This document shows, piece by piece, positions 34,837-42,540 of a stretch of 64,000 nt of DNA. This DNA is from Polynucleobacter wuianus (GTDB lineage Bacteria > Pseudomonadota > Gammaproteobacteria > Burkholderiales > Burkholderiaceae): positions 248,001 through 312,000 of the forward strand of contig NZ_CP015922.1 in assembly GCF_001659725.1 (NCBI RefSeq), in the 5' to 3' direction. The notes below the pieces were generated by a model. The model did no database searches. It saw only the letters and a program-made list of their open reading frames with translations, and was not told the origin of the DNA. Position 1 is the first letter of the stretch. Every line of letters begins with the position of its first letter. A program made the position numbers and the translations under genes.

Positions 34837-34950
34837 TGTTTTTCCCCTTAGAAGAGCTGTCATTGTCCCGTATTTTGTCGAGATCCTTTAGGTCTAATGC
34901 CTAGGATTATCCCCGAGAAGCTCTAAAGAGCTGCAGAATGAGAAAAAAAG

Positions 34951-35712
34951 CTATGAAGCCTTAAATACTCGCCTTACGCGTTCTAGGTCATCTGGCGTAT
35001 CAACCCCGGCAGGAGGGGTCTTAGCTGCGGTATGAACCGCAATTCGATAGCCATTCCACAGGGCGCGAAGTTGCTCTAGTGCTTCAGCCTGCTCCGGCGG
35101 TGCAGGGTCAAGACGGGTATAGGCCTGTAAAAATTCAGCCCGATAAGCATAGATACCTAAATGCCGTAAATGCTCGGTTTTGTCTTCGGCGCCAGCATCT
35201 CGAACAAAAGGAATGGATGCTCTTGAAAAATAGAGTGCCTCGCCAGAACGATTCAAAACCACTTTGACTACATTTGGGTTTTGAATCTCAGCAGCGTCAT
35301 GGATTGGTACTGCCACTGTAGAAATTGCACACTCCACATGATCAGCCAAGGTTTGAGCAACTTGATTAATGAGTTCCGGTGGAATGAGGGGCTCATCTCC
35401 TTGCACATTGACTACCAAGGCATTGTCAGGGAGCTTAAGTAACTGCGCCACTTCCGCAAGACGATCGGTGCCTGTTGGGTGATTCTCGCGAGTTAGTAAA
35501 CATTCGATACGATGCTCATCACATGCCGCTTGAATTTCTACTGAGTCTGTTGCCACCACCACGCTATGCGCTAAAGATTTTTTGGCTTGCTCAGCAACAC
35601 GAACTACCATCGGTTTACCGCCAATATCTGCCAGCGGTTTTCGTGGCAAGCGAGTAGAGCCCAGTCTGGCTGGTATGACAACTAAAAAATCAGGAGCTTT
35701 AGATGCACTCAT
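34951..35712 (-). CDS. kdsB: 3-deoxy-manno-octulosonate cytidylyltransferase
   Basis: Activates Kdo as CMP-Kdo for LPS inner core synthesis. The 253-residue protein has VVIPARLGSTRLPRKPL, NVQGDEPLI and the later FSRASIPFVRD and HLGIYAYR motifs. The ATG at 35712 is favoured over the one nine codons upstream, because the Trm112-like gene stops 10 bases before it. Part of an operon running exbB-exbD-lpxK-trm112-kdsB-adk. Confidence 0.97.
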   Translation of the reverse strand: MSASKAPDFLVVIPARLGSTRLPRKPLADIGGKPMVVRVAEQAKKSLAHSVVVATDSVEIQAACDEHRIECLLTRENHPTGTDRLAEVAQLLKLPDNALVVNVQGDEPLIPPELINQVAQTLADHVECAISTVAVPIHDAAEIQNPNVVKVVLNRSGEALYFSRASIPFVRDAGAEDKTEHLRHLGIYAYRAEFLQAYTRLDPAPPEQAEALEQLRALWNGYRIAVHTAAKTPPAGVDTPDDLERVRRVFKAS

Positions 35713-35722
35713 TTTGAATGAC

Positions 35723-35899
35723 TTAAACTTCTTCAGCACTCAAGCTACGTGCTTCTTCAACGAGCATTACCGGCACATCATCGCGAATTGGGTAAGCTAG
35801 ACGATCGGCTTTGCAAATAAGCTCATGTTTATCTGTATCTAAATGCAATTGGCTTTTGCACAAAGGGCAAACCAAGATATCGAGTAGGCGTTTGTCCAT
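35723..35899 (-). CDS. Trm112 family (YcaR-like) small zinc-ribbon protein
   Basis: A 58-residue gene between lpxK and kdsB. The product starts MDKRLLDILVCPLCKSQL and has LICKADRLAYPIRDDVPVML, the typical YcaR/Trm112 pattern of an N-terminal CPxC pair, one later Cys and the AYPIRDxVPVML strand. The order lpxK-trm112-kdsB is conserved widely. Eukaryotic Trm112 activates methyltransferases; the bacterial role is not settled. Confidence 0.92.
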   Translation of the reverse strand: MDKRLLDILVCPLCKSQLHLDTDKHELICKADRLAYPIRDDVPVMLVEEARSLSAEEV

Positions 35900-35966
35900 A
35901 ATAATTTCAATAAAGGGTATGAGAAAATAGTGTAGCGCTTAAGTGCCTCAAATGCATCTATATGTC

Positions 35967-37052
35967 TTATAAGGTATAGCGCCGCGGATCTGGTCTTTGC
36001 AAAATCGATTGCAACCATTCCATGAGGTTGTCCGGCAGATGGAGTGACATCGGCACAACCCAAATGCGCTCATCTGAAATACCTGTGCACTTCACTGCAT
36101 CTTTTTCCGTAATCAGGATGCATTGTGCTTTGATGGAAGCAAAAAATTCGGAGGTGTAAGCAACGTGGTCTGGTAGTGGGATCTGTTTTCCGGTAACAGC
36201 ATGCCTTGCTAAATCATCAAAAAAGCGTTTTGGATTTCCAAGACCTGCAATCGCGGCAATGTTCTTTGGCAAGTATTGCTCAGTAATCTGCTCAAAAGAT
36301 TGGGTATTTGAGGGATTGATTAGTTGGTATGGGGTGCCTAAGCAACTAGCCAAATTAAAAGATCTTCGTCCTAAAAAGTATTCATCTAAGATCCCACTTT
36401 TTTGATTCTTCGGGGTACCAGTGAATAGCGTGGCATCCCGCTCTGGTGTAGCTGGTTCACGAAGTGGTCCTGCAGGCAGTAAGAATCGATTTCCCTCGCC
36501 TCGATCATCGCGCACTACAAATTCCACATCGCGACCGCCTTCACGTGCAGGCCAGCGAATTAATCCGTGGTGTTGTAGACCATCATCACTAATGATGACG
36601 TTGACCTCAGGAAAATGTTTCAGCAAGGCCTTGATACTCTGCTGACGTTTTGGAAATACCCAGATCGGAAATTGATCGCTAGTGCGTTTTGCAATCAATA
36701 CGGGCTCATCACCAACGATTGAAGGATCGGAGCTGCACTTTACTTGTACTGGAGCTATCTGCGACGATGCGCCATAACCTCTGCTAATAATCCCAGGCTT
36801 CCAGCCCAGTTGCGATAGTTGCTCTGCAAGGGCAATCACAATGGGTGTTTTACCGGTTCCGCCAACCCGAATATTGCCAATGATGATGATCGGTACTGGG
36901 GCTGGCTTTATTTTAGAAAGATCTAAATCATGAATCAGTCTGCGAATACGTAAGGCGATGCCATAGAGCCAAGACAGCGGCCACAGCACAAGACTAGTGG
37001 GGCCGCGTCTCTCCCAAAATTTTGGGGCTTTGCGAAAAATAGATAGCGCCAT
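35967..37052 (-). CDS. lpxK: Tetraacyldisaccharide 4'-kinase
   Basis: Phosphorylates lipid A disaccharide at the 4' position at the inner membrane. The 361-residue protein has an N-terminal membrane-associated segment (LWPLSWLYGIALRIRRL), the P-loop NIRVGGTGKTPIVIAL near residues 59-74, ISRGYGA, VGDEP and SDDGLQHH. It is 8 bases after exbD and part of the LPS operon. Confidence 0.96.
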   Translation of the reverse strand: MALSIFRKAPKFWERRGPTSLVLWPLSWLYGIALRIRRLIHDLDLSKIKPAPVPIIIIGNIRVGGTGKTPIVIALAEQLSQLGWKPGIISRGYGASSQIAPVQVKCSSDPSIVGDEPVLIAKRTSDQFPIWVFPKRQQSIKALLKHFPEVNVIISDDGLQHHGLIRWPAREGGRDVEFVVRDDRGEGNRFLLPAGPLREPATPERDATLFTGTPKNQKSGILDEYFLGRRSFNLASCLGTPYQLINPSNTQSFEQITEQYLPKNIAAIAGLGNPKRFFDDLARHAVTGKQIPLPDHVAYTSEFFASIKAQCILITEKDAVKCTGISDERIWVVPMSLHLPDNLMEWLQSILQRPDPRRYTL

Positions 37053-37060
37053 CGTTCTGA

Positions 37061-37507
37061 TTACTTTTTCGTCTGACTGCTAAAAACAATATTGCTCAAA
37101 TTGGCGTCACGCGCTGCTTCTAGGGCTGTCATGACAGATTGATGTGGCGCTCTAGCATCAGCATCAATATTGACTTGCAGATTGCTATCTTTGACGCCAA
37201 GTTGAGTTAATGAGTTGCTGAGTTGGGATGGATCGGTCACTTTGCCGTTGATTGCAAAGCGGCCATCGCGACTTACTGCAATATGGATTTGTTTGCTCTC
37301 TACTTGAGTTTCAGTTCCGCTTGCTGTCGGCAAAGTAATGGCCAATTCTTGATAGCGAGTGAAAGTAGTGGAGATCATCAAAAAGATCAACACTACTAAC
37401 AACACATCAATAAAGGGAATGAGATTAATTTCTGGTTCCGCAGAAACCGATGTTGACCCTAAGGAAAATTGCTTTCCTGATTTTGAATGGGTGTCTAGCC
37501 AACTCAT
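37061..37507 (-). CDS. exbD: ExbD/TolR family biopolymer transport protein
   Basis: A 148-residue protein with one N-terminal membrane helix containing EINLIPFIDVLLVVLIFLMI (the conserved Asp of the proton path) and a periplasmic domain ending near FSSQTKK. It forms a proton-driven motor with ExbB. No TonB gene is adjacent, so the transducer is unknown. Its start overlaps the exbB stop by one base. Confidence 0.93.
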   Translation of the reverse strand: MSWLDTHSKSGKQFSLGSTSVSAEPEINLIPFIDVLLVVLIFLMISTTFTRYQELAITLPTASGTETQVESKQIHIAVSRDGRFAINGKVTDPSQLSNSLTQLGVKDSNLQVNIDADARAPHQSVMTALEAARDANLSNIVFSSQTKK

Positions 37508-38139
37508 TATGCGGATTCGGTAGGGTATAGCTTTTTAAATAATTGGCGTGTGAATTCTTCGCACTCACGCTGACGTTGATTTGCAATGGCCCTTAGAGCA
37601 CGCCACGCAGCGAGGGCTGGAATGGCAATTAATAATCCAAACGCAGTGTTGTATAGCGCTACAGAAATGCCATGCGCCAGTTGTTGAGGGCTGCCGGCAC
37701 CATTAATCGCACCTTGACTACCAAAGATCTCAATCATGCCCACGACAGTGCCAAACAAACCCAGTAATGGAGCTACGGTAGCGATTGTTGCTAATGCGCC
37801 AAGATAGCGATCAAACTTGAGCCAAGTTGCTTGCGCAATCGCTTGAAGCTCTTCTAGTGCGGATTGAGCATTGTTGCCTGAGGATTTCTCACGCAGAACA
37901 CAGGCAAGCAATGGGCTGGCTGGTGACAATTGAGTTAATTGTGTAATGTGCTCATTCGCCAGCGGTTTTTGACTAACTAACTGATTAGCATAGGTAAATG
38001 CGGTTTCCAGGCTGCCTTTAGGAAAAACGTGAATCTGGCGTAGATACCAGCTACGCTCGATAACAATGGCTAGGCCAATAATGGAAATGATCAAAAGAGG
38101 CCAAATGGGCCAGCCAGCGGATAGTAAGATGGAGTACAT
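37507..38139 (-). CDS. exbB: MotA/TolQ/ExbB family proton channel protein
   Basis: A 210-residue three-span protein. Span 1 is near residues 10-28 (WPIWPLLIISIIGLAIVIE), and the paired channel spans contain LATIATVAPLLGLFGTVVGMIEIF and LAHGISVALYNTAFGLLIAIPALAAW. It is distinct from TolQ at 30034. First gene of the operon that runs to adk. Confidence 0.92.
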   Translation of the reverse strand: MYSILLSAGWPIWPLLIISIIGLAIVIERSWYLRQIHVFPKGSLETAFTYANQLVSQKPLANEHITQLTQLSPASPLLACVLREKSSGNNAQSALEELQAIAQATWLKFDRYLGALATIATVAPLLGLFGTVVGMIEIFGSQGAINGAGSPQQLAHGISVALYNTAFGLLIAIPALAAWRALRAIANQRQRECEEFTRQLFKKLYPTESA

Positions 38140-38453
38140 AAGCTCAGTACTTTAGCTGAATTATTGAGCCCCTTTCGGAAAGCTTGCCTGTGGATAACTC
38201 TGTGCAAAACTTTTTTGTGGGGATGCTCTAAGTCCTTGATTGATGGTCAGCAGGGTGAAATATGCCTAAAAAGGTCATTTGAGAAGAGGATAAATTCAGT
38301 ATATAAATCATAGGCTTACGATATATGTGTAGTATTTATGAGACGTTTTGGGTCAGTAATCACTTACTTATGAGCATTAAACCAAGAGCCAATAGGCTTC
38401 TGTGGATATTTATTACCGTCTAAGCCTGAAGGTTTTGAGAGCAAAGAGAAAAA
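38140..38453. other. Intergenic region between exbB and xseA with two DnaA-box-like sites
   Basis: A 314-base divergent spacer. It holds a perfect DnaA-box sequence TGTGGATAA (complement TTATCCACA) at 38189-38197 and a one-mismatch copy TGTGGATAT at 38401-38409. No gene, tRNA or clear terminator was seen. It is expected to hold the promoters for both flanking genes. No clustered boxes or AT-rich unwinding repeats indicate a replication origin. Confidence 0.5.
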
Positions 38454-39668
38454 ATGTCGGAAATATCAAGGGAAATTCTATCGGTCAGCGATCTTAACCG
38501 CGCCATTGCAGCCTCTTTGGAGGATCGTTTCGATACTGTTTGGGTTAGCGGGGAGATTTCTAACTTCAAAGCATATGACAGCGGGCACTGGTACTTCTCA
38601 TTAAAAGATGAGGAGGGTCAAATTCGTTGTGTGATGTTCCGGGGTCGAAATGGTCAAGTTGGCTTTATGCCCCAGTCAGGTGATTTAGTTGAAGTCAGTG
38701 CCAATCTAGGAATGTATGTTCCCAGGGGTGATATTCAGCTCACGATTAAAACCTTACGCCGTGCTGGTATGGGTGGTTTATATGAAGCATTTTTAAAACT
38801 CAAAGCCAAGCTCGCAAAAGAAGGTTTGTTTGATGAAGAGCGCAAGCGTGAGATACCAACGCATCCACGTTCAATTGGTATTGTCACTTCACCACAAGCT
38901 GCAGCATTAAAGGATGTGCTCAGTACATTAGCTAGGCGAGCACCACACATTCCAATTGTGATTTATCCAACATTGGTGCAGGGGTCTGATGCTCCATCAG
39001 GAATTATTGCTGCACTCAAGGCTGCGGAAAAGGAGCAGGTAGTTGATGTGATATTGCTAGTTCGTGGCGGTGGCAGCATCGAAGATTTATGGGCATTTAA
39101 TGATGAGCAATTAGCGTATGTAATTGCAAGCTCGCCAATTCCAGTAGTTAGTGGAGTTGGTCATGAAACAGATTTCACGATCGCAGACTTTGTTGCTGAT
39201 CTAAGGGCGCCAACACCGACGGGCGCAGCAGAACTGGCGGCACCACGCAGAGATCAGATGCTGCAGGAGCTTGATGCCATCATGCAGGCACTGCTTCAAC
39301 GGATTAACCAACGTGTTGAGCGCGAGGCGCAAACCTTGGACCAATTAGCCTTGAGATTAAGTCATGCATTACCTAACCCCGATCGTATGCGCGAACAAAT
39401 TACCAACTGGCAGCAGCGCCTCAATCAAGCCTGGGCTGTGCGCATGGATAACTGGAAGCGAAATCAAGTGCACTATCAATCTCAGCTAGAGATGCTTAAT
39501 CCCCAGAGAACTTTGGAGCGCGGTTATTCAGTGATTTTAAGTAGAGAAGACAATCAGTTGCGCGCAGTAAGGGGGCCAGGAGAACTGTCTACTGAAACAG
39601 TATTTCAGATTCAAATGGCTGATGGTGGGGCAGAAGTTCGATTAGCCGATATCAAAATAAGCCCTTAG
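38454..39668 (+). CDS. xseA: Exodeoxyribonuclease VII large subunit
   Basis: Degrades single-stranded DNA together with XseB. The 404-residue protein has an N-terminal OB domain (VWVSGEISNFKAYDSGHWYFSLKD), the conserved LVRGGGSIEDLWAFNDE and SGVGHETDFTIADFVADLRAPTPT blocks of the catalytic domain, and a C-terminal coiled coil. Length is slightly below E. coli XseA (456). xseB is not adjacent. Confidence 0.96.
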   Translation: MSEISREILSVSDLNRAIAASLEDRFDTVWVSGEISNFKAYDSGHWYFSLKDEEGQIRCVMFRGRNGQVGFMPQSGDLVEVSANLGMYVPRGDIQLTIKTLRRAGMGGLYEAFLKLKAKLAKEGLFDEERKREIPTHPRSIGIVTSPQAAALKDVLSTLARRAPHIPIVIYPTLVQGSDAPSGIIAALKAAEKEQVVDVILLVRGGGSIEDLWAFNDEQLAYVIASSPIPVVSGVGHETDFTIADFVADLRAPTPTGAAELAAPRRDQMLQELDAIMQALLQRINQRVEREAQTLDQLALRLSHALPNPDRMREQITNWQQRLNQAWAVRMDNWKRNQVHYQSQLEMLNPQRTLERGYSVILSREDNQLRAVRGPGELSTETVFQIQMADGGAEVRLADIKISP

Positions 39669-39685
39669 CTCTGAATAGACATCAT

Positions 39686-39714
39686 TTGACAAGACGTACG
39701 TTTTTACGTACTAT
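39686..39714 (+). promoter_or_regulatory. YefM-YoeB promoter with internal operator
   Basis: TTGACA (39686-39691), a 17-base spacer and TACTAT (39709-39714) make a near-consensus sigma-70 promoter. The inverted repeat GTACG-N6-CGTAC (39696-39711) lies between and into these boxes, as expected for an autorepressor. YefM-YoeB of E. coli also binds TGTACA-like repeats. The AAAGGAG ribosome-binding site at 39721-39727 precedes ATG 39732. Confidence 0.7.
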
Positions 39715-39731
39715 TAATCAAAAGGAGCTAA

Positions 39732-39977
39732 ATGATGACTACATTAACTGCGAGCGAAGCTAGGGCGGGTCTTTACCGTTTAATTGATCAGACGGCCGAG
39801 TCACATAAGCCCGTGGTCATTTCGGGGAAGCGTGCCAATGCTGTCTTAATCTCTGAAGAAGATTGGAGTGCTATTCAAGAGACTCTATATCTTATGTCAA
39901 TACCAGGAATGCGCGAATCAATTAAAGATGCAATGGCTGAGCCATTAGCTAAAAGTAAAAAGGTATTGAAGTGGTAG
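39732..39977 (+). CDS. yefM: YefM-like antitoxin (Phd/YefM family)
   Basis: An 81-residue antitoxin and autorepressor. The N-terminal DNA-binding part TLTASEARAGLYRLIDQTAESHKPVVISGKRANAVLISEEDW is typical of Phd/YefM. The C-terminal ETLYLMSIPGMRESI is the toxin-binding region seen in YefM. It overlaps the toxin gene by 7 bases. Either of two tandem ATG codons (39732, 39735) could be used. Confidence 0.92.
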   Translation: MMTTLTASEARAGLYRLIDQTAESHKPVVISGKRANAVLISEEDWSAIQETLYLMSIPGMRESIKDAMAEPLAKSKKVLKW

Positions 39978-40237
39978 TTTGGAATTTAGCTTATTCCAAA
40001 TACTCCCTAAAGGATGCAAAAAAAATATCAGCCGCTGGATTGAGAGATAAAACTCAAGCTTTGCTTGATATTCTTCAGGCTGATCCTTTTCAAAATCCGC
40101 CGCCGTATGAGAAATTAGTGGGTGATTTCAAGGGAGCATATTCGCGGAGAATTAATATTCAACATCGGCTTGTATATGAGGTATTTCGTAAAGAGAAAAC
40201 GGTTCGCATTCTGAGAATGTGGACGCATTACGAATAG
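39971..40237 (+). CDS. yoeB: YoeB-like toxin (Txe/YoeB family)
   Basis: An 88-residue mRNA interferase of the RelE fold. WNLAYSKYSLKDAKKI, DPFQNPPPYEKLVGDFKGAYSRRINIQHRLVYEV (key blocks) and the C-terminal VRILRMWTHYE match YoeB, including the catalytic Glu/Arg/His/Tyr positions. GTG start 39971 overlaps the antitoxin end. The C-terminal tyrosine position (HYE versus HYH/HY) differs slightly from E. coli. Confidence 0.92.
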   Translation: MVVWNLAYSKYSLKDAKKISAAGLRDKTQALLDILQADPFQNPPPYEKLVGDFKGAYSRRINIQHRLVYEVFRKEKTVRILRMWTHYE

Positions 40238-40241
40238 AACT

Positions 40242-41279
40242 TCAGAGAATATTGGGTTCAATCTCCAAGCTCACACCAAATTCTTTTTTGACTTTATCTT
40301 GAATGCATTTAGCTAGACCCAAAATATCTTGGGCTGTACCGTTGCCATGGTTCACTAAGACAAGCGCTTGATTGTCATAAACGCCAACATTGCCCATGCG
40401 CTGACCCTTAAAGCCGCATTGATCAATTAACCAGCCAGCAGCAAGCTTGCGCTTACCTACAGCATCTGGGTATGAAACCAATTCTGGGTATTTATGAAGT
40501 AGGGTCTCGTACTGTTCATTTGGAACAATTGGGTTTTGAAAGAAGCTACCTGCATTACCAATCACCTTGGGGTCAGGCAACTTGTGTGTACGAATCTTAC
40601 AAACTGCCAAAAAGATGTCTTCTGGGCTTGGGGACGAGTTTTCTGAAAACTGTTTTGCTAAATCTGCGTAATGAATACGCGCTTGCCATTGTTTGGGGAT
40701 TTTAAAAACGACCTTTATCACAATATAGCGATGGGGATTTTTCTTGAAGTAGCTATCGCGATACGCAAACTGGCAGGCATCTTTTGTAAGCGTGACAAAG
40801 GCATGACTTTTAGAATCAAAAGCTTCAACAGAATCAATGTACTCGCCTATCTCAACACCATAAGCACCAATGTTCTGAATGGGTGCAGCGCCAACTGTGC
40901 CTGGAATGAGAGCCAAGTTTTCTAGTCCTGGAAAATGGTTGTCCAAAGTCCATGCAACAAATTCATGCCAGTTGACCCCACCGCCAACGGCTACCAAGGT
41001 TGCGTTGGGGTCAGAAGAAAGAATCTTCTGGCCGGTGATATTCATCAGCAGGGTTGCACCCGGCAAAACCTTGGGTAGGATGACATTGCTGCCACCGCCC
41101 AATACACGCCAGGGCAAACACTTCCCGGCAATTTCTGTGATCACTGCTGGAATTTGCTCTGCAGCAGATATTTCATAGGCAAGTTCTGCACTGGCATCAA
41201 ACCCAAATGTATTGCGATCCCGAAGGTCGAGATTTAGGCTCGATTTTGCTTGGGAAGCTGCATTATGGCTGGAGTTCAT
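40242..41279 (-). CDS. murB: UDP-N-acetylenolpyruvoylglucosamine reductase
   Basis: FAD enzyme that reduces UDP-GlcNAc-enolpyruvate to UDP-MurNAc in peptidoglycan synthesis. The 345-residue type I MurB has RVLGGGSNVILP, ALIPGTVGAAPIQNIGAYGVEI, AYRDSYFK and the catalytic-Ser region GNAGSFFQNP, ending in the EPNIL pattern. Convergent with yoeB, 4 bases apart, and divergent from yajQ. Confidence 0.97.
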   Translation of the reverse strand: MNSSHNAASQAKSSLNLDLRDRNTFGFDASAELAYEISAAEQIPAVITEIAGKCLPWRVLGGGSNVILPKVLPGATLLMNITGQKILSSDPNATLVAVGGGVNWHEFVAWTLDNHFPGLENLALIPGTVGAAPIQNIGAYGVEIGEYIDSVEAFDSKSHAFVTLTKDACQFAYRDSYFKKNPHRYIVIKVVFKIPKQWQARIHYADLAKQFSENSSPSPEDIFLAVCKIRTHKLPDPKVIGNAGSFFQNPIVPNEQYETLLHKYPELVSYPDAVGKRKLAAGWLIDQCGFKGQRMGNVGVYDNQALVLVNHGNGTAQDILGLAKCIQDKVKKEFGVSLEIEPNIL

Positions 41280-41381
41280 GCCACAATCTTATTCGAATGT
41301 CTGACAAGAGCGCAGATAATTGCAATATTAGTATTTAGAAAATTAAAAATATTACGTAATTCAATAAATAAGGAGTAAAAA

Positions 41382-41867
41382 ATGCCTTCATTTGACGTGG
41401 TTTGCGAGCCGGACATGGTTGAGCTTAAAAATGCGATTGAGCAATCGAATAAAGAGATTAGCAATCGCTTTGACTTTAAGGGTTCTGATAGTCGCGTAGA
41501 GCAAAAAGATGAAACTCTCATCTTATTTGGTGATGATGACTTTAAATTGGGTCAAGTACGGGATGTGCTCTTTGGCAAGATGGCTAAGCGTAACGTAGAT
41601 GTACGTTATCTGAAAGATGATAAAAAAGAGACTATTGGTAGCGATAAGCGCAAGCAAACCATGAAGATTCAAAAAGGCATCACTTCAGAGCTTGCTAAAA
41701 AAGTAGTCCGTATTATTAAAGATAGCAAAATCAAAGTGCAAGCGAGTATTCAGGGTGATGCGGTTCGTGTCACTGGTGCAAAGCGAGATGATCTGCAAGC
41801 AACGATGGCTCTACTTAAAAAAGACGTGACCGAAGCGCCATTGGGCTTTAATAATTTCCGTGACTAA
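41382..41867 (+). CDS. yajQ: YajQ family nucleotide-binding protein
   Basis: A 161-residue two-domain protein of the YajQ family. Members bind c-di-GMP in Xanthomonas, and the family is otherwise linked to nucleotide or nucleic-acid binding. MPSFDVVCEPDMVELKNAIEQ, RFDFKGSD and LPLG-like APLGFNNFRD are diagnostic. A strong ribosome-binding site (AAGGAG) precedes ATG 41382. A 13-base palindrome CGCTAG-G-CTAGCG (41868-41880) follows directly after the stop; it lacks a T run. Confidence 0.95.
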   Translation: MPSFDVVCEPDMVELKNAIEQSNKEISNRFDFKGSDSRVEQKDETLILFGDDDFKLGQVRDVLFGKMAKRNVDVRYLKDDKKETIGSDKRKQTMKIQKGITSELAKKVVRIIKDSKIKVQASIQGDAVRVTGAKRDDLQATMALLKKDVTEAPLGFNNFRD

Positions 41868-41896
41868 CGCTAGGCTAGCGAGCCTCTAAAGACCAT

Positions 41897-41937
41897 TTGC
41901 TTGTTAAGTGAATGTATATTATGATAATATACATTCA
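41897..41937 (+). promoter_or_regulatory. BrnTA promoter and 29-base perfect palindromic operator
   Basis: A perfect inverted repeat with 14-base arms (TGAATGTATATTAT / ATAATATACATTCA) around one central G covers 41909-41937 and touches the toxin ATG at 41938. A possible promoter is TTGCTT (41897-41902), 17 bases, TATGAT (41920-41925), whose -10 box sits in the palindrome centre. The transcript would then start only a few bases before the ATG. BrnA is known to repress its own operon. Confidence 0.7.
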
Positions 41938-42237
41938 ATGATAGATCTTCATCAAATAGCAGGGTTTCAGTGGGATGCAGGAAATGCTTATAAGAGCCAA
42001 GATAAGCATGGAGTTACTCAGGTTGAGGCTGAAGAAATATTTTTTAATCAGCCTTTATTAATTTCGGGTGATGAAAAGCATAGCGAGGAAGAGCGGCGAT
42101 ATCTTGCACTTGGAGTCACTAGCGCAAAAGTGCCGTTGTCTGTAGTGTTTACTTTGCGCAAAAAGGGAACCTTAATTAGAGTGGTTTCTGCAAGACCAAT
42201 GAGCAAAAAAGAAAGGGCGTTTTATGAAAAAGCCTAA
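41938..42237 (+). CDS. brnT: BrnT family toxin
   Basis: A 99-residue RNase-type toxin. FQWDAGNAYKSQDKHGVTQVEAEEIFFNQPLL is the BrnT signature (FEWD..K...N..KHGVSF..A), and ERRYLALGVTSAKVPLSVVFTLR with IRVVSARPMSKKERAFYE completes it. A GTG start at 41908 is in frame but would put the codons inside the operator palindrome; ATG 41938 fits family length. Overlaps brnA by 14 bases. No Shine-Dalgarno sequence precedes this ATG, since the palindrome ends at it. Confidence 0.9.
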   Translation: MIDLHQIAGFQWDAGNAYKSQDKHGVTQVEAEEIFFNQPLLISGDEKHSEEERRYLALGVTSAKVPLSVVFTLRKKGTLIRVVSARPMSKKERAFYEKA

Positions 42238-42496
42238 TAAGATTATTCCTAAATTCAAGAACGAAAAAGAAGAGCGTGCTTTTTGGGAAAAAAATGATGC
42301 CTCAGATTATTTTGATCTGTCCAAGGCAACAAAAGTGACGATGCCAAATCTTAAGCCTTCAACAGCCTCAATTTCTTTGCGCCTATCCCAGAGCGTTCTA
42401 GAGAATATTAAATTACAGGCAAATAAGTTGGATGTGCCTTATCAGTCCCTGATGAAAGTTTGGCTAGCTGAAAAGTTGGAAGAGGCTGCTAAGTAA
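42224..42496 (+). CDS. brnA: BrnA family antitoxin
   Basis: A 90-residue antitoxin with a ribbon-helix-helix C-terminal domain. FKNEKEERAFWEKNDASDYFDLSKA is the BrnA N-terminal pattern, and ISLRLSQSVLENIKLQANKLDVPYQSLMKVWLAEKL is the DNA-binding part. It overlaps the toxin gene, so synthesis is coupled. Expected to bind the palindrome at 41909-41937. Confidence 0.9.
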   Translation: MKKPNKIIPKFKNEKEERAFWEKNDASDYFDLSKATKVTMPNLKPSTASISLRLSQSVLENIKLQANKLDVPYQSLMKVWLAEKLEEAAK

Positions 42497-42540
42497 TCGG
42501 GAGATGGCCCTTTGCATTTTGCCAAAAAATCTCATCTACT

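Noticed and set aside
38189..38409. Replication origin at the exbB-xseA spacer
   Set aside because: Only two DnaA-box-like sites occur, no AT-rich unwinding repeats are evident, and dnaA/dnaN/gidA are not adjacent.
41908..41937. GTG start at 41908 for BrnT
   Set aside because: The ten codons before ATG 41938 lie wholly within a perfect palindrome that looks like the operator, and the family start fits 41938 better.
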